DNA of 64,000 nucleotides from Athripsodes cinereus (taxonomy: Eukaryota; Arthropoda; Insecta; Trichoptera; Leptoceridae), in the NCBI GenBank assembly GCA_947579605.1, contig OX388313.1, positions 4,712,001 through 4,776,000 of the forward strand, written 5' to 3'. A program made the translations under genes and the position numbers. Shown here piece by piece: positions 31,140 to 40,483 of the stretch. The notes under the pieces are model-generated. The model did not search any database, was not told the origin of the DNA, and worked only from the letters and a program-made list of their open reading frames with translations. The first letter of the stretch is position 1. Each line of letters starts with the position of its first letter.

Positions 31140-34100
31140 TTAACTACCAGTATGAAAATCTCTTTGAGATGTAAAATTAAATAGCATAGACTCCAAAACG
31201 TCTGGCATATTTCTAGGCATATTAAAGAATGGCTTATCAGGTCTTACAATGTTGGTGCTGCCGATTTTACGATACCATATTTCCTCGTATTGTGCACTGG
31301 AGACGTTCAATGGTTTCCCTTCGCTCAGTAAGAATTCTTGCCAGACATGAGAGTCTGGCATTGCGGAGATGGGTGGTATATTACCATGGTTGCCGCTTTC
31401 GAAAATTCTCATCGTGTAAATCATGTAATAGTATGTGTACATCTCAGTAGAACTCAGCACCTAAAATTTTAATAAAAATAACTACAATATTGTTTTATAT
31501 ATAAGTAGGCCGGTGTGGCGCGGAGGTAATGCTCTTGCCTTTGAGTCACGAGGTCCCGGGTTCGATTCCCGGCCAGGGCAAAGCGAAGAATGACCTTTTT
31601 CAAATTGTCGTGGGTCTGGGTGTTACATGTATATGTGTGTAGTGCATTGTATGTGTGTATCGTCGCGTTAGTACCCATAATACAAGATTCATCTTAGTTT
31701 GGGACTAGCTCGATCTGTGTGAATTGTCTATGTATGTTATGTTATGTTATATTCCTTATGCATAAGACATTCAGAACTTAAGTATCAAATCCCATTTTTT
31801 CTTAAAATTAGTTATTAGTAGATTTTTGTTCTCCAAGCATTGGTTTATTCAATGCCAAAACAAATGTTCGAAATAGAATAGGAACAACAATTGACTCTAG
31901 TCTCCTATGATACTGCGTAATAGTCAGCAAACGTTAGTAACAGAGTGAATAAGTTCGTCGGTAGCCTGGAGGTAGAGTCTCGGCCTTCAGAACAAGGGGT
32001 CCGTGGTTCGATCCCAGGTGCCCGCAAACTCACGGCACAAGCTTTTAGCTTAGTGTGAAAGGTGTATAAGGTTGTATTTGGGTTTATAACAAAACCCAGA
32101 TATATCTTTTTTTTTTTAAAAAAAAAATAGTCCTTTTCAAATTTGATAGATACCTATTTATTAATTTTTATTTCAAAATTTTACCATTTGTTTTTCTGTT
32201 TGACATTTAATATTTATATAATTTCAATTTTAAAATTATTTTTTTTTAAATTGAGTCAACGTTGTTCTATTATTTAATTGTACTCTTGTTTTGTGTCTTT
32301 TTTAAAAGAAAAATATTTTTTGTATGCATGTATTGTATGTATACTAGTTTTTTACATGTAAAAGGCTTCGGCCGTGAATATCTGAATAAATAAATAAATA
32401 AAAGAACACACTTACAATGTCTTTGAACTGTATTCTCGGCAGTAATCTTGGCACATTGTAGATACGTATTTTTACATTAATTTATACTTGTACAGATGGA
32501 TGGATATATACTTGTACAGAAATTTGTCACAAATCAACACATTACATAGAGAGAATATTCAGCATTTCAGTTATCAATACACCCAAATGAATAACCACAA
32601 TGATTTTTCTTATTATAGAAGACCTTCTATAATAAGTTAAGTTTTACCCAAACTATAAACAAGAACATATTCTTTCAGAAAAGAATGGTAGTTTTATTAC
32701 ATACCTGATCATTAATATTGTTAAATTATTAGAATAAAAATTGAATATATTATCTTACAGGAAATGTAATGGTACTAGTTCCGCAGCACTTGACTGGGTA
32801 GAGTGCCCGGGTGCTGAATGTTGTAAAGTGCTGTGTGGATCCCGGGAACATCATCTTATCCAAGTCATATCCCAAGAAGGCTGTATACTTGTACTTGTCT
32901 CGAGTATCCACTGGTGTTATATTCATACTCTTCAAATGCTTACCTACAAACAACAATTATTAAATATTATTATAAAGAACATCACTATTTAATCCAATTA
33001 TGAGATATGGTATACAACATCAGGCACCCAGGACTACTCATCGCCATCGCAGAGGATAAGAACGAGGGGACAAATGGCAGAGGCCGACCAAGAGAAGCGT
33101 ATATGGACCAACTGAAGAGGGACATGAACTGTGGCTCATAGGTAGAGCTGAAAAGACTGGCTGAGAATAGAGACGAATGGAGAAGAAAAACCAAACTCGT
33201 TACAGACCAATCCAATGGATTGTAACTCATTATATATATATGAGATATGGTGTAGAAACAAGAGCAGACAAGGTACGAACAAAAAACCTACTAAGAACAT
33301 CAGAGATGAAAACATTACATGTTATTGCAGGCAAAACTCTCAGAGACAGAATAAGAAATACTGAGATTAGGAACATATCTCAACCCATAACAACCCTACT
33401 CATATAACAACCCTCCTTTACACGGGACTTGTCTCTATAAGGAGGATGTTTAGATTTAAGTTTTATCAAATAGTCTATGTATTGTAATGTCTGTATAATT
33501 ATTGTTAAATAAAATAAATAAAAAAAAAAAAAAAAAAAATATGCAACACGGAGGACATCGTAAGATGGAGTAGGAAAAAGAGACGATTCTGGAGAAACCA
33601 TGTAAATCGGATGGCTGAAAACAGAATCGTACATATAGCTGCTAAAGAAACACCAGTCGGTTCACGTCCCCGAGGAAGACCACCAAAAATATGAAAAGAC
33701 AGCTGGTCTTCAGCATCACAAGAGGCATCAACTTCTGACCTAACAGATCGATGATCTACATTATGAGGAAGAAGAAGACTATTTAATCCAATTTAAATTT
33801 GTTTTATGTCCAATTTTTTTAACTGAGTATGGTTATATTGTAACCGAAAACTTTCTTTAGAAAACTAATTAAAAAAATTAAAACAGCGTTGCTCTTTACA
33901 ATAATGTTAAATTAGATAATGATTTCCACAAAGTTACACTTGAAAACATTTTTAACAATAATAGTTATCAACAGACTAGTTCAGATATCCCTTATGCGGG
34001 TAGCCAGGGGACTAAATGAATACAATGAACATATATATGTGTGTGTACAACATGCCCAGAGTCCGAGGCTACTCTGCATGTAAGAAATGTGCAAGAATGA

Positions 34101-35032
34101 ACCAGAACCTCATTTTACACAAACGGGGTAAACATTAGACCATATTATTCTTTTAGACCTTTTAACCAACAATACAACATTCCTTGCAGAAAATTATTTA
34201 GAGATGAATACATTGAAAAGCAATAAAAATCGTGTTCCATTAAAATAGAAATTGGTAAAAGTATGTCAGTAAACTCACCCAGATACATATCTTCTTGTTT
34301 CCAATACTTTCCACCTGCCATACAAGCTGTGGAATTGGGGAACCTTTCAACAAGTTTTCTCATCGCCCCACGACTTAAAACATAACCAGAAAGGGCCACA
34401 TTATATTCCACACCCCAGAAGTTGATAGCATGTCCCAAATAATGACCTTCGTCAGCATCTAATGGAGCTACCAATTTCCGCAAATTCTCAGGAATTACAA
34501 ACATGTCATTATTGACAAACAGAGCCCATTGCACATCAGGGTAATCATTAACAATACGTCCTACGACATTGCAAAAAAGATGAAAGGAAGATGTCGTGTT
34601 GAACTTGTTGCCAATCCATGTTGTTGCTTCATTTTCTCGATGTCTAGAGTAATACAACATTTGATTACAAGATGTGGCCCACGTTTCATTAATTGCTTTA
34701 GAATATTTAGGATTTGTAGTATAAACAGCGCAAATTAAAGGCACCTTTTTAAACAAGTATTCAGATTCCACCTGTCGACTGATGTTGGTGTACCGTAATT
34801 CGTCATTATTAACTATGTGTTTCTTCAACCCAGATTCGTTAAACCACGCGTCGTATTGTTTCAAAGGAATCTCTCCGATCGTGCTGTGTTGAAAATTTAA
34901 AGTATTAACGTGATATACTTTGCGCTCTACAAAAAAATCAAACCCTTTTATACTGTAAACCAGAACGAACAAGACAACTCCCAAAACAAATCCGATGCAA
35001 AATGTACGAATCACAAAAAACTCTGGAGCCAT
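31140..35032 (-). CDS. Core-1 beta-1,3-galactosyltransferase/Cosmc-like type II membrane protein
   Basis: Three exons, 35032-34279, 32943-32759 and 31460-31140, have clean junctions (donors GTGAGT and GTAAGA; acceptors TTTGTAG and ATTTTAG) and matching phases, giving 419 residues plus TAA. I used the ATG at 35032; an upstream in-frame GTG is not needed. Residues 7-27 form a single signal-anchor, as in Golgi type II enzymes. The lumenal domain has family marks: KAINETWATSC (about 112-122), YLGHAINFWGVEY, ALSGYVLSRGAM and QEDMYLG, plus a late CCGTSTITFP and SSTEMYTYYYMIY. This family makes the core-1 O-glycan Gal-GalNAc, or as Cosmc assists that enzyme. The usual DDD metal-binding motif reads NND at 174-176 (FVNNDMFVIPENLR), so activity may be lost and a chaperone-like role is possible. 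Intron 1 holds nested retroelements. Confidence 0.9.
31509..31751 (+). mobile_element. tRNA-derived SINE, family 1
   Basis: The best-preserved copy has head GCCGGTGTGGCGCGGAGGTA, B-box GGTTCGATTCC, a body with CAAATTGTCGTGGGTCTGGG and TTAGTTTGGGACTAGCTCG, and tail TATGTTATGTTATGTTAT. It lies in intron 2 of the galactosyltransferase-like gene, opposite to its transcription. Confidence 0.9.
31953..32128 (+). mobile_element. tRNA-derived SINE, family 2
   Basis: The tRNA-like head GTTCGTCGGTAGCCTGGAGG has an A-box, and B-box TGGTTCGATCCC follows. The body has AGTGTGAAAGGTGTATAAGG and TTGGGTTTATAACAAAACCC, then a T-run joined to an A-run. A close second copy is at 50550-50729. It lies in intron 2 of the galactosyltransferase-like gene. 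Confidence 0.88.
33012..33238 (+). mobile_element. 3' end of the LINE A family, inside the RTE fragment
   Basis: This is about 225 bp nearly identical to the last part of the LINE at 35416-40259, from ACAACATCAGGCACCCAGG to the tail TGTAACTCATTATATATA. The duplication TATGAGATATGGT lies at 32999-33011 and 33239-33251. One stop (TAG) replaces a codon conserved in the longer copy. Confidence 0.9.
33378..33539 (+). mobile_element. Poly-A-tailed retroelement fragment
   Basis: The block starts CTCAACCCATAACAACCC, contains TAAGGAGGATGTTTAGATTT, and ends AATAAAATAAATAAA followed by about 20 A. It breaks the surrounding RTE frame between AGGAACATAT and ATGCAACACGG. It looks like a short 3' end of a poly-A LINE. 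The duplication is at most a few bases and uncertain. Confidence 0.65.
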
Positions 35033-35405
35033 ATTCACATATAAAATAAATAACACTTATTGCTAATCAATTTTATGCAGACATTCTTATACGCTATTTT
35101 ATTAATAATTCAACAGAAACATTTAGACAAACACAGCGAAGTAAACCCGCACAATACGAAACTTTCAAAACAAATAATATTGTCATCCGCAGTCCGCACC
35201 AAAGATCAAAATTCCACAGAGCAATCCAATTCCATAGTGTATGAAATGCATAGACGACAAAAACTCTTTTTTCTTTATTTTTTCCGTGAACTGTCTCCAT
35301 ATATTTACATATTCCATGCGTACCATATATTCATTTTGGAAATTTTATTTTATTTACCTACTAAATTCAAATAAAAAGTTTTAATTTAAGCAAATTAAAT
35401 GTTAC
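35033..35405. promoter_or_regulatory. 5' region of the galactosyltransferase-like gene
   Basis: These 373 bp lie between the start codon at 35032 and the LINE insertion at 35416. The plus-strand gene at 40484 starts just beyond the LINE stack. Removing the stack leaves roughly 0.6 kb between two divergent start codons, so a shared promoter region is likely. I see no clear TATA box or initiator. Open frames here are probably untranslated leader. Confidence 0.5.
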
Positions 35406-35424
35406 AATGTACTAACGAAAAAAA

Positions 35425-36077
35425 CACAGCCACGATGTGCTATACAAGATAAAAACGGCAAACTGCTGTTTGAGGACGAACTGATCGTCAAAAGATGGAA
35501 GGAATACCTAGAACAATTGTACAAAGGAAAGAGCATACTCCAGGAAAGCAAAGCACTGGAAGCAGAATATGACGTAGAAAATAATGGAGATGACATCTTA
35601 AGAAGTGAATTTGATATTGCATTAGCAAAGCTGAAAGACGGCAAAGCACCAGGCATCGACCTGATTCCATCAGAGCTGCTTAAATGCGCGGGAAAAGGCA
35701 TGCTTGATACATTGTATAAGCTCGTCTGCAAAATATACGACACAGGAGAGATACCTGAGGACTTTGCCAAATGTCTGATACGAGCGCTTCCTAAGAAGGC
35801 AGGCACGACAAAGTGCGAACAACACAGAACCTTAAGCATGATATCACACGCTTCTAAGATACTCACCAACATTATAATGAAAAGGGCGGAAAATAAAATA
35901 AACGAAACACTTTCAGAAGATCAATTTGGATTCCGCAAGGAGACTGGTACAAGAGATGCAATCCTGAGTCTCAGACTTATTCTAGAAAAGAGAATAACAG
36001 TTAATAAAAACACATATATAGCATTCATCGACCTAGAAAAGGCATTCGATAAAGTAGAATGGGAACAACTTTTTAAC
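35425..36077 (+). CDS. LINE A reverse transcriptase, upstream part
   Basis: This open frame begins at the truncated end without its own ATG (first in-frame ATG 35517). It covers the finger and early palm of a LINE reverse transcriptase: LKDGKAPGIDLIPSELLKC, ALPKKAGTTKCEQHRTLSMI, EDQFGFRKETGTRDAI, and motif A AFIDLEKAFDKVEWEQ. The endonuclease domain is absent through truncation. The frame is cut by the hAT-type terminus after LFN at 36077 and ends about 12 codons into that insert. The downstream half is at 39209-40245. The style is RTE-like. Confidence 0.85.
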
Positions 36078-36261
36078 CAGAGATGTGCAAAATACTTTCA
36101 AAAAAGTATTTAAATACAAAATACAAATACTTTTGAATTTTTGTATTTCAAATACAAAATACTAAATACTTTTTCAAAATGGTATTTAAATACAAAATAC
36201 AAAATACGTATTTTCAAAATACTTTTTTAAAATACCTTTTTAAAATACTTTTTACAAATAG

Positions 36262-36630
36262 TCGAACAAGGTGTAAGACAAAAGTATTTAATAATATTTA
36301 AACCATTGATGAATGAAAGAGAAATTAAAAACTGGACAAAAGTATACATAAATGGAGAAAGGGTTGACATGATTCGAAATAGCATTGCTTGCAGACAATT
36401 GATGAATGCCATTGATGAATGAAAAACTGGACAAGAGTATACATAAATGGAGAAAGGGTTGACATGATTCGATATAGCATTGCTTGCAGACAATTGATGA
36501 ATGAAAAACTAGACAAGAGTATACATAAATGGAGAAAGGGTTGACATGATTCGATATATCATTGCTTGCAGACAATGAGGATGAGCCTTAGGAAGAACTG
36601 TCAAAATAGAAAAAAAAAAAATTAAGTCAT
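36262..36630 (+). pseudogene. LINE B fragment with three repeat units, left half
   Basis: GTCGAACAAGGTGTAAGACA matches the VEQGVRQ region of LINE A, and ACTGGACAAAAGTATACATA matches its NWTGVKINGKKVDM region. The latter is repeated at about 36331, 36426 and 36508, spacing 95 and 82 bp. The fragment breaks at 36644, where LINE C is inserted, and resumes at 38325. It is decayed. Confidence 0.75.
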
Positions 36631-37957
36631 GACAAAATGTACGGCGATGAGATCTTCACCCATAAATGCCCTCCAAGTGGAGAGTGGCGAGATGCCACTC
36701 TTTCTTCGACGTAAATATCTAGCATTGAAATTCCTCATTAAAAAAATTAATCAGAGCAACCACCCCATTTTTAACAAATTACAGTTATTGAGAGATAGGT
36801 GCTTAGTGGATCGCTCCTGGAGAACAAAAATTTACCCACTGTTGGTCTCATCCTGGGAATACTTACACAGTAATTTTTCAGATTCATTATCTCCAACTCT
36901 TCCCATATTTTCAATCCCTTTTGCTGCAGTTGTCCATTCTCCAATAATTGTTCAGTCAATTAGTATTGATAAATCAATTTCTAACATTATGCCACACGCA
37001 GTGAACAAATTATTTGAGCAAGAGGTACAAAAGAGATGGCCCTCATCTATCTTGGCGTTTACTGATGGCTCGAAAAATTCTGGTGGAGAGACTGGTGCTG
37101 CCTTCTGCATCCCTTCATTCAACTTAGAAAAAAGTGTTCAACTTCATCAGCTATCCTCAGTATTTACCGCTGAGTGCATAGCACTCCGAGAGGCCCTGGT
37201 ATATATCATCTCCAATAAAATTACTCCGATTGTAATATTTTCAGATTCTAAAAGCCTCTTGGACAAACTTACATCTTCTGTAAAAAATTCAATAAATGAT
37301 AACTTGATCTGTGATATCAAAAAACTGTTACATATGGCATCAATACGGGATATTGACATAACATTGGTATGGATACCTTCCCATGTAGGTATATATGGGA
37401 ATGAGTTAGCTGATAAGTTGGCCAAAGAGGGCTGCTCATGTGGTATTGTTCCAGGCTGCTTCGATTTACCAATGGGAGATATCATCAATACGATAAAACC
37501 GTTGATGATGACTGAATGGAGAGAGATTTATATGAGTACACCCACGGGATCACATTATAAATCTATCCAGACCGATATTCTGACAACTCCGTGGATTTGT
37601 ACCACAAAAATGACAAAAATCAAAACCTCCCTTCTTTCTAGATTGAGAATTGGACACTGCGCAGTGGCTTCTCACTTGTCAAAAATTCATGTAGTAGAAT
37701 CTCCACTGTGTATGTGTGAACAGCAGGATGAGACAATAAACCATGTTTTTTTTAATTGCCCTCTGTTACCAAACGAGGACCTTATTAGGGACTTACGGAG
37801 ACTGCGTGTATCTTTTCCCACTAGTATTGAAAGTCTCCTTTTAATGAATTACTTCAAAGTAAACAACTGTATTTTAAATCACCTTATTAAATATAATAAA
37901 AAGTTGAAAGTAGATATATTTCAAGTAATAGAAAGTTTAAAAACAGATTGGTTGTAA
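36629..37957 (+). CDS. RNase H domain protein end of LINE C
   Basis: The 442-residue open frame's first residues (MTKCT) come from the target site; the element itself starts at 36645. It encodes the region after reverse transcriptase in RNase-H-bearing LINEs. RNase H is at about 140-275: FTDGSKNSGG, then AECIALREAL, IFSDSKSLLDKL and WIPSHVGIYGNELADKLAKEG, holding the D-E-D-D acids and the conserved histidine. A C-terminal domain follows with LRIGHCAVASHL and a zinc knuckle-like C-C-H-C (CMCEQQDETINHVFFNC). RNase H degrades the RNA of the copy intermediate. There are no stops, so insertion is recent. The reverse transcriptase and endonuclease are missing through truncation. Confidence 0.85.
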   Translation: MTKCTAMRSSPINALQVESGEMPLFLRRKYLALKFLIKKINQSNHPIFNKLQLLRDRCLVDRSWRTKIYPLLVSSWEYLHSNFSDSLSPTLPIFSIPFAAVVHSPIIVQSISIDKSISNIMPHAVNKLFEQEVQKRWPSSILAFTDGSKNSGGETGAAFCIPSFNLEKSVQLHQLSSVFTAECIALREALVYIISNKITPIVIFSDSKSLLDKLTSSVKNSINDNLICDIKKLLHMASIRDIDITLVWIPSHVGIYGNELADKLAKEGCSCGIVPGCFDLPMGDIINTIKPLMMTEWREIYMSTPTGSHYKSIQTDILTTPWICTTKMTKIKTSLLSRLRIGHCAVASHLSKIHVVESPLCMCEQQDETINHVFFNCPLLPNEDLIRDLRRLRVSFPTSIESLLLMNYFKVNNCILNHLIKYNKKLKVDIFQVIESLKTDWL

Positions 37958-38310
37958 TGTATTGAACCACCCTACTTATAATTATAATGGATTGGTAACT
38001 AATTGTGTTGTTTTGAATTGTGTTCATTGGTTGACGAATAATAATATTGCAACAATATTCCCTTCCACGGCGTGTGGTGAGAGGGTAGTGTGACTTTTTT
38101 GTTTGTTTCATGTCTAGTGTACAATGAAGTAGGTACGTATTTGTGTTTACATGATGAGAATTATTTCGAAAACAGATAGTTGATGGAATACAATTTATTA
38201 TATTATTGTTGGAGAACTTTTGATTTGAATTGTAATACCTACATGTAGATTGATAATGGCAGCATCACTCATATATTGGGTGCAACGCCAAAAAAAGAGA
38301 GAGAGAGAGA
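36645..38310 (+). mobile_element. LINE C, 5'-truncated, RNase-H-bearing
   Basis: The duplication GACAAAATGTACGG lies at 36631-36644 and 38311-38324. The tail is (GA)n preceded by CATCACTCATATATTGGGTG. It is inserted into LINE B. The 51-bp insert at 1899-1949 carries the same tail. Confidence 0.93.
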
Positions 38311-38324
38311 GACAAAATGTACGG

Positions 38325-38470
38325 TTGTTAGAAGAGATAAGCCGAAAATTGTCATAAATGGATTGAGTATCATCAAGAAGGTAAGAGAATTCCTGACTTG
38401 GGCTGCAAAATAAATCAGAATGGATAATCCAAATCTGAAATCGTATGGACTACTGTAACATCATACATAC
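38325..38470 (+). pseudogene. LINE B fragment, right half
   Basis: Joining 36644 to 38325 continues the LINE A-like frame: TKCTVVRRDKPKIVINGLS parallels TKCMVVGKEE...INGVS of LINE A, then FLTWAAK and RMDNPNLKS with stops. The remainder to about 38900 contains AWNRLPSDKIENATIQEK, possibly part of another decayed retroelement. Confidence 0.65.
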
Positions 38471-39208
38471 AGTATACAGGACTGCTCCAGACTCTTCCTT
38501 ATCGTCTTCATATGGTTTTTAGTGTTGCCTCCGGATCATTTACAGAGAGAATAAGAGCTGCCACATAACTGCACTACTAAGAAGTCTACACTAACTGAGA
38601 GTCCTAGAGATAGTGGTGTTTAAACTGTGTCTCACTGTCCACAAGGCAGCACACTACCCACTGAGCTGTTCCGCTGACGAAAATGTGTGGCGAAGGCTGT
38701 GCTCAGCTTCTTAAACTCGTTGAACTCAAAAGGGCAAATACCTCTAAATTTGCAGAAAGAAGAAACAAAGTCGCAGCGTCATCTGCCTGGAATAGATTGC
38801 CTTCAGACAAAATTGAAAATGCTACCATTCAGGAGAAATCACAGCGCCCTTGAAATGGCCATGGATCGTTAAACGGTGTCATGTATAATTTGTTCAATCA
38901 TCATTATTATGTGTGTATATCTCAAACATGGAGTACTCTAATGGAAACGTTGTATTTGTAATTCAACAAATTGGCAAAAAAAGCTTGCGTACGCGCATAT
39001 CAATTAATGGCAGAATTTTGTTTCAAACAATAAAAAGGTATTTTGTAAAAGTATTTTGTGTAAAATACAAAATACTCAAAAAAAGTATTTCAAATAAAAT
39101 ACAAAATACTTTTTACAAAAAGGTATTTGAAATACAAAATACAAATACGTATTTTGTATTTTGTATTTGTATTTTAAATACTTTTATTTGAAATACGTCA
39201 CATCTCTG

Positions 39209-40245
39209 TTTTTAACATCCTAAACGAAATAGGAATGAGTTTCAAAGACAGAAGAGCAATCTGGAGCCTATATAAGAACGAAATGGCCGTAATTAAAAGC
39301 GGAGAGAGCTGCGCAGAAGCAAGGGTCGAACAAGGCGTAAGACAAGGATGCTCAATGTCGCCAGCTCTCTTTAACTGCTATATACAGCGAGCCATTGATG
39401 AACTGAGAGAAGAAATGAAGAACTGGACAGGAGTCAAAATAAATGGGAAAAAGGTCGACATGATCAGATATGCTGACGACATAGCACTGCTCGCAGACTC
39501 CGAGATGGAGCTGAACGAAGCCTTAGGAAAAATGGAACGTATTCTGTTGTCAAAGTACAACATGAAAATAAATAAAGAAAAAACAAAATGTATGGTCGTT
39601 GGAAAAGAGGAAGCGACTGCGAACATTGCCATAAATGGAGTGAGCATCAAACAAGTAAGTGAATTCGTGTACCTGGGCAGCAGAATAAACCAGGATGGAC
39701 GCTCCAAATCGGAAATTGTAAGCAGAATAAACCAGGCAAGGATTGCCTTTAACAAAAAATCAAAGATATTGGAATCCCCAAATATTGACTTAAGCGTAAG
39801 GAAGAACCTTACTAAAGCCTTTGTATGGAGCATTCTGCTTTATGGTTGTGAGACATGGACCATCAGCAAGAGTGAAAGCGGACGGTTGGCGGCCTTTGAG
39901 ATGTGGTGCTACAGACGCATGCTCAAGATCCATTGGTCGGAGCACGTCGAAAATGAAGAAGTATTAACCAGGGTAGGCGAAAAAAGGCAACTCCTTAAGA
40001 GAATCAGCCAACAACGAGCTAACTGGATTGGCCACAACATCAGGCATCCAGGACTACTCATCGCCATCGCAGAGGGTAAGACCGAGGGGACAAATGGCAG
40101 AGGCCGACCAAGAGACGCATATATGGACCAACTGAAGAGAGACATGAACTGTGGCTCATACGTAGGGCTAAAAAGACTGGCTGAGAATAGAGACGAATGG
40201 AGAAGAAAAACCAAACTCGTTGCAGACCAATCCAGTGGATTGTAA
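39209..40245 (+). CDS. LINE A reverse transcriptase, downstream part
   Basis: The open frame from the hAT boundary to the stop at 40245 continues LINE A. It has motif B EQGVRQGCSMSPALFN, catalytic IRYADDIALLADSEME, INKEKTKCMVVG, FVYLGSRINQDGRS, the C-terminal YGCETWTISKSESGRLAAFE, and DEWRRKTKLVADQSSGL. The YADD box is intact. Its first available ATG is 39235, but the natural upstream residues are in the part at 35425-36077. There are no disabling changes apart from the insertion and 5' truncation. It cannot be autonomous without the endonuclease. Confidence 0.88.
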
Positions 40246-40483
40246 CTCATTATATATATAATGTACTAATGGTAGAATATTATGAAATTAATAATAAAGT
40301 TTAAATGTGAAAGGAAATAATAATATTACTTTCTTAAATCTCCTTCATCCATAAGAACGAGGAAAATTAATTTGGCGGGAATTTTTATTTGTAAGTTTTC
40401 CAATACAATCTTCATCTATGAAATTGATAGCGCAATAATTTGAGTGTGTGGAAGTGCAGTGAATGTTTTGTTTCCAACTAACA

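Larger units (their letters stand above)
33000..33777 (+). mobile_element. RTE LINE fragment carrying two further insertions
   Basis: A perfect 16-bp duplication, ACTATTTAATCCAATT, lies at 32984-32999 and 33778-33793. Between them, an RTE C-terminal frame (ADKVRTKNLLRTSEMKTLHV at 33265; then DIVRWSRKRRRFWRNHVNRM and GSRPRGRPPKI after 33540) ends in (GAA)n. It is interrupted at 33012-33251 and about 33378-33539 by other retroelements. All are in intron 1 of the galactosyltransferase-like gene. Confidence 0.85.
36078..39208. mobile_element. hAT-type element carrying LINE fragments, 3131 bp
   Basis: It starts CAGAGATGTGCAAAATAC and ends GTATTTCAAATAAAAG-like sequence closing ACGTCACATCTCTG (inverted). 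The 8-bp duplication TTTTTAAC lies at 36070-36077 and 39209-39216. Both ends have about 150 bp of iterated AAATACAAAATAC words, typical hAT subterminal repeats. No transposase is visible. The middle holds a LINE A-family fragment (B) and an RNase-H LINE (C). Confidence 0.88.
35416..40259 (+). mobile_element. LINE A, 5'-truncated, interrupted by a hAT-type element
   Basis: The duplication AATGTACTAA lies at 35406-35415 and 40260-40269. The element opens in reverse transcriptase and ends TGTAACTCATTATATATA. A 3.1-kb hAT-type insertion at 36078-39208 splits it. Skipping that insert and one TTTTTAAC copy restores an open frame through the RT (WEQLFN joined to ILNEIG). It lies between two divergent host genes. 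Confidence 0.92.

Noticed and set aside
35094..35300. Minus-strand 68-codon frame upstream of the galactosyltransferase-like gene
   Set aside because: It lies in the probable leader/promoter and has no recognisable domain. I treat it as untranslated.
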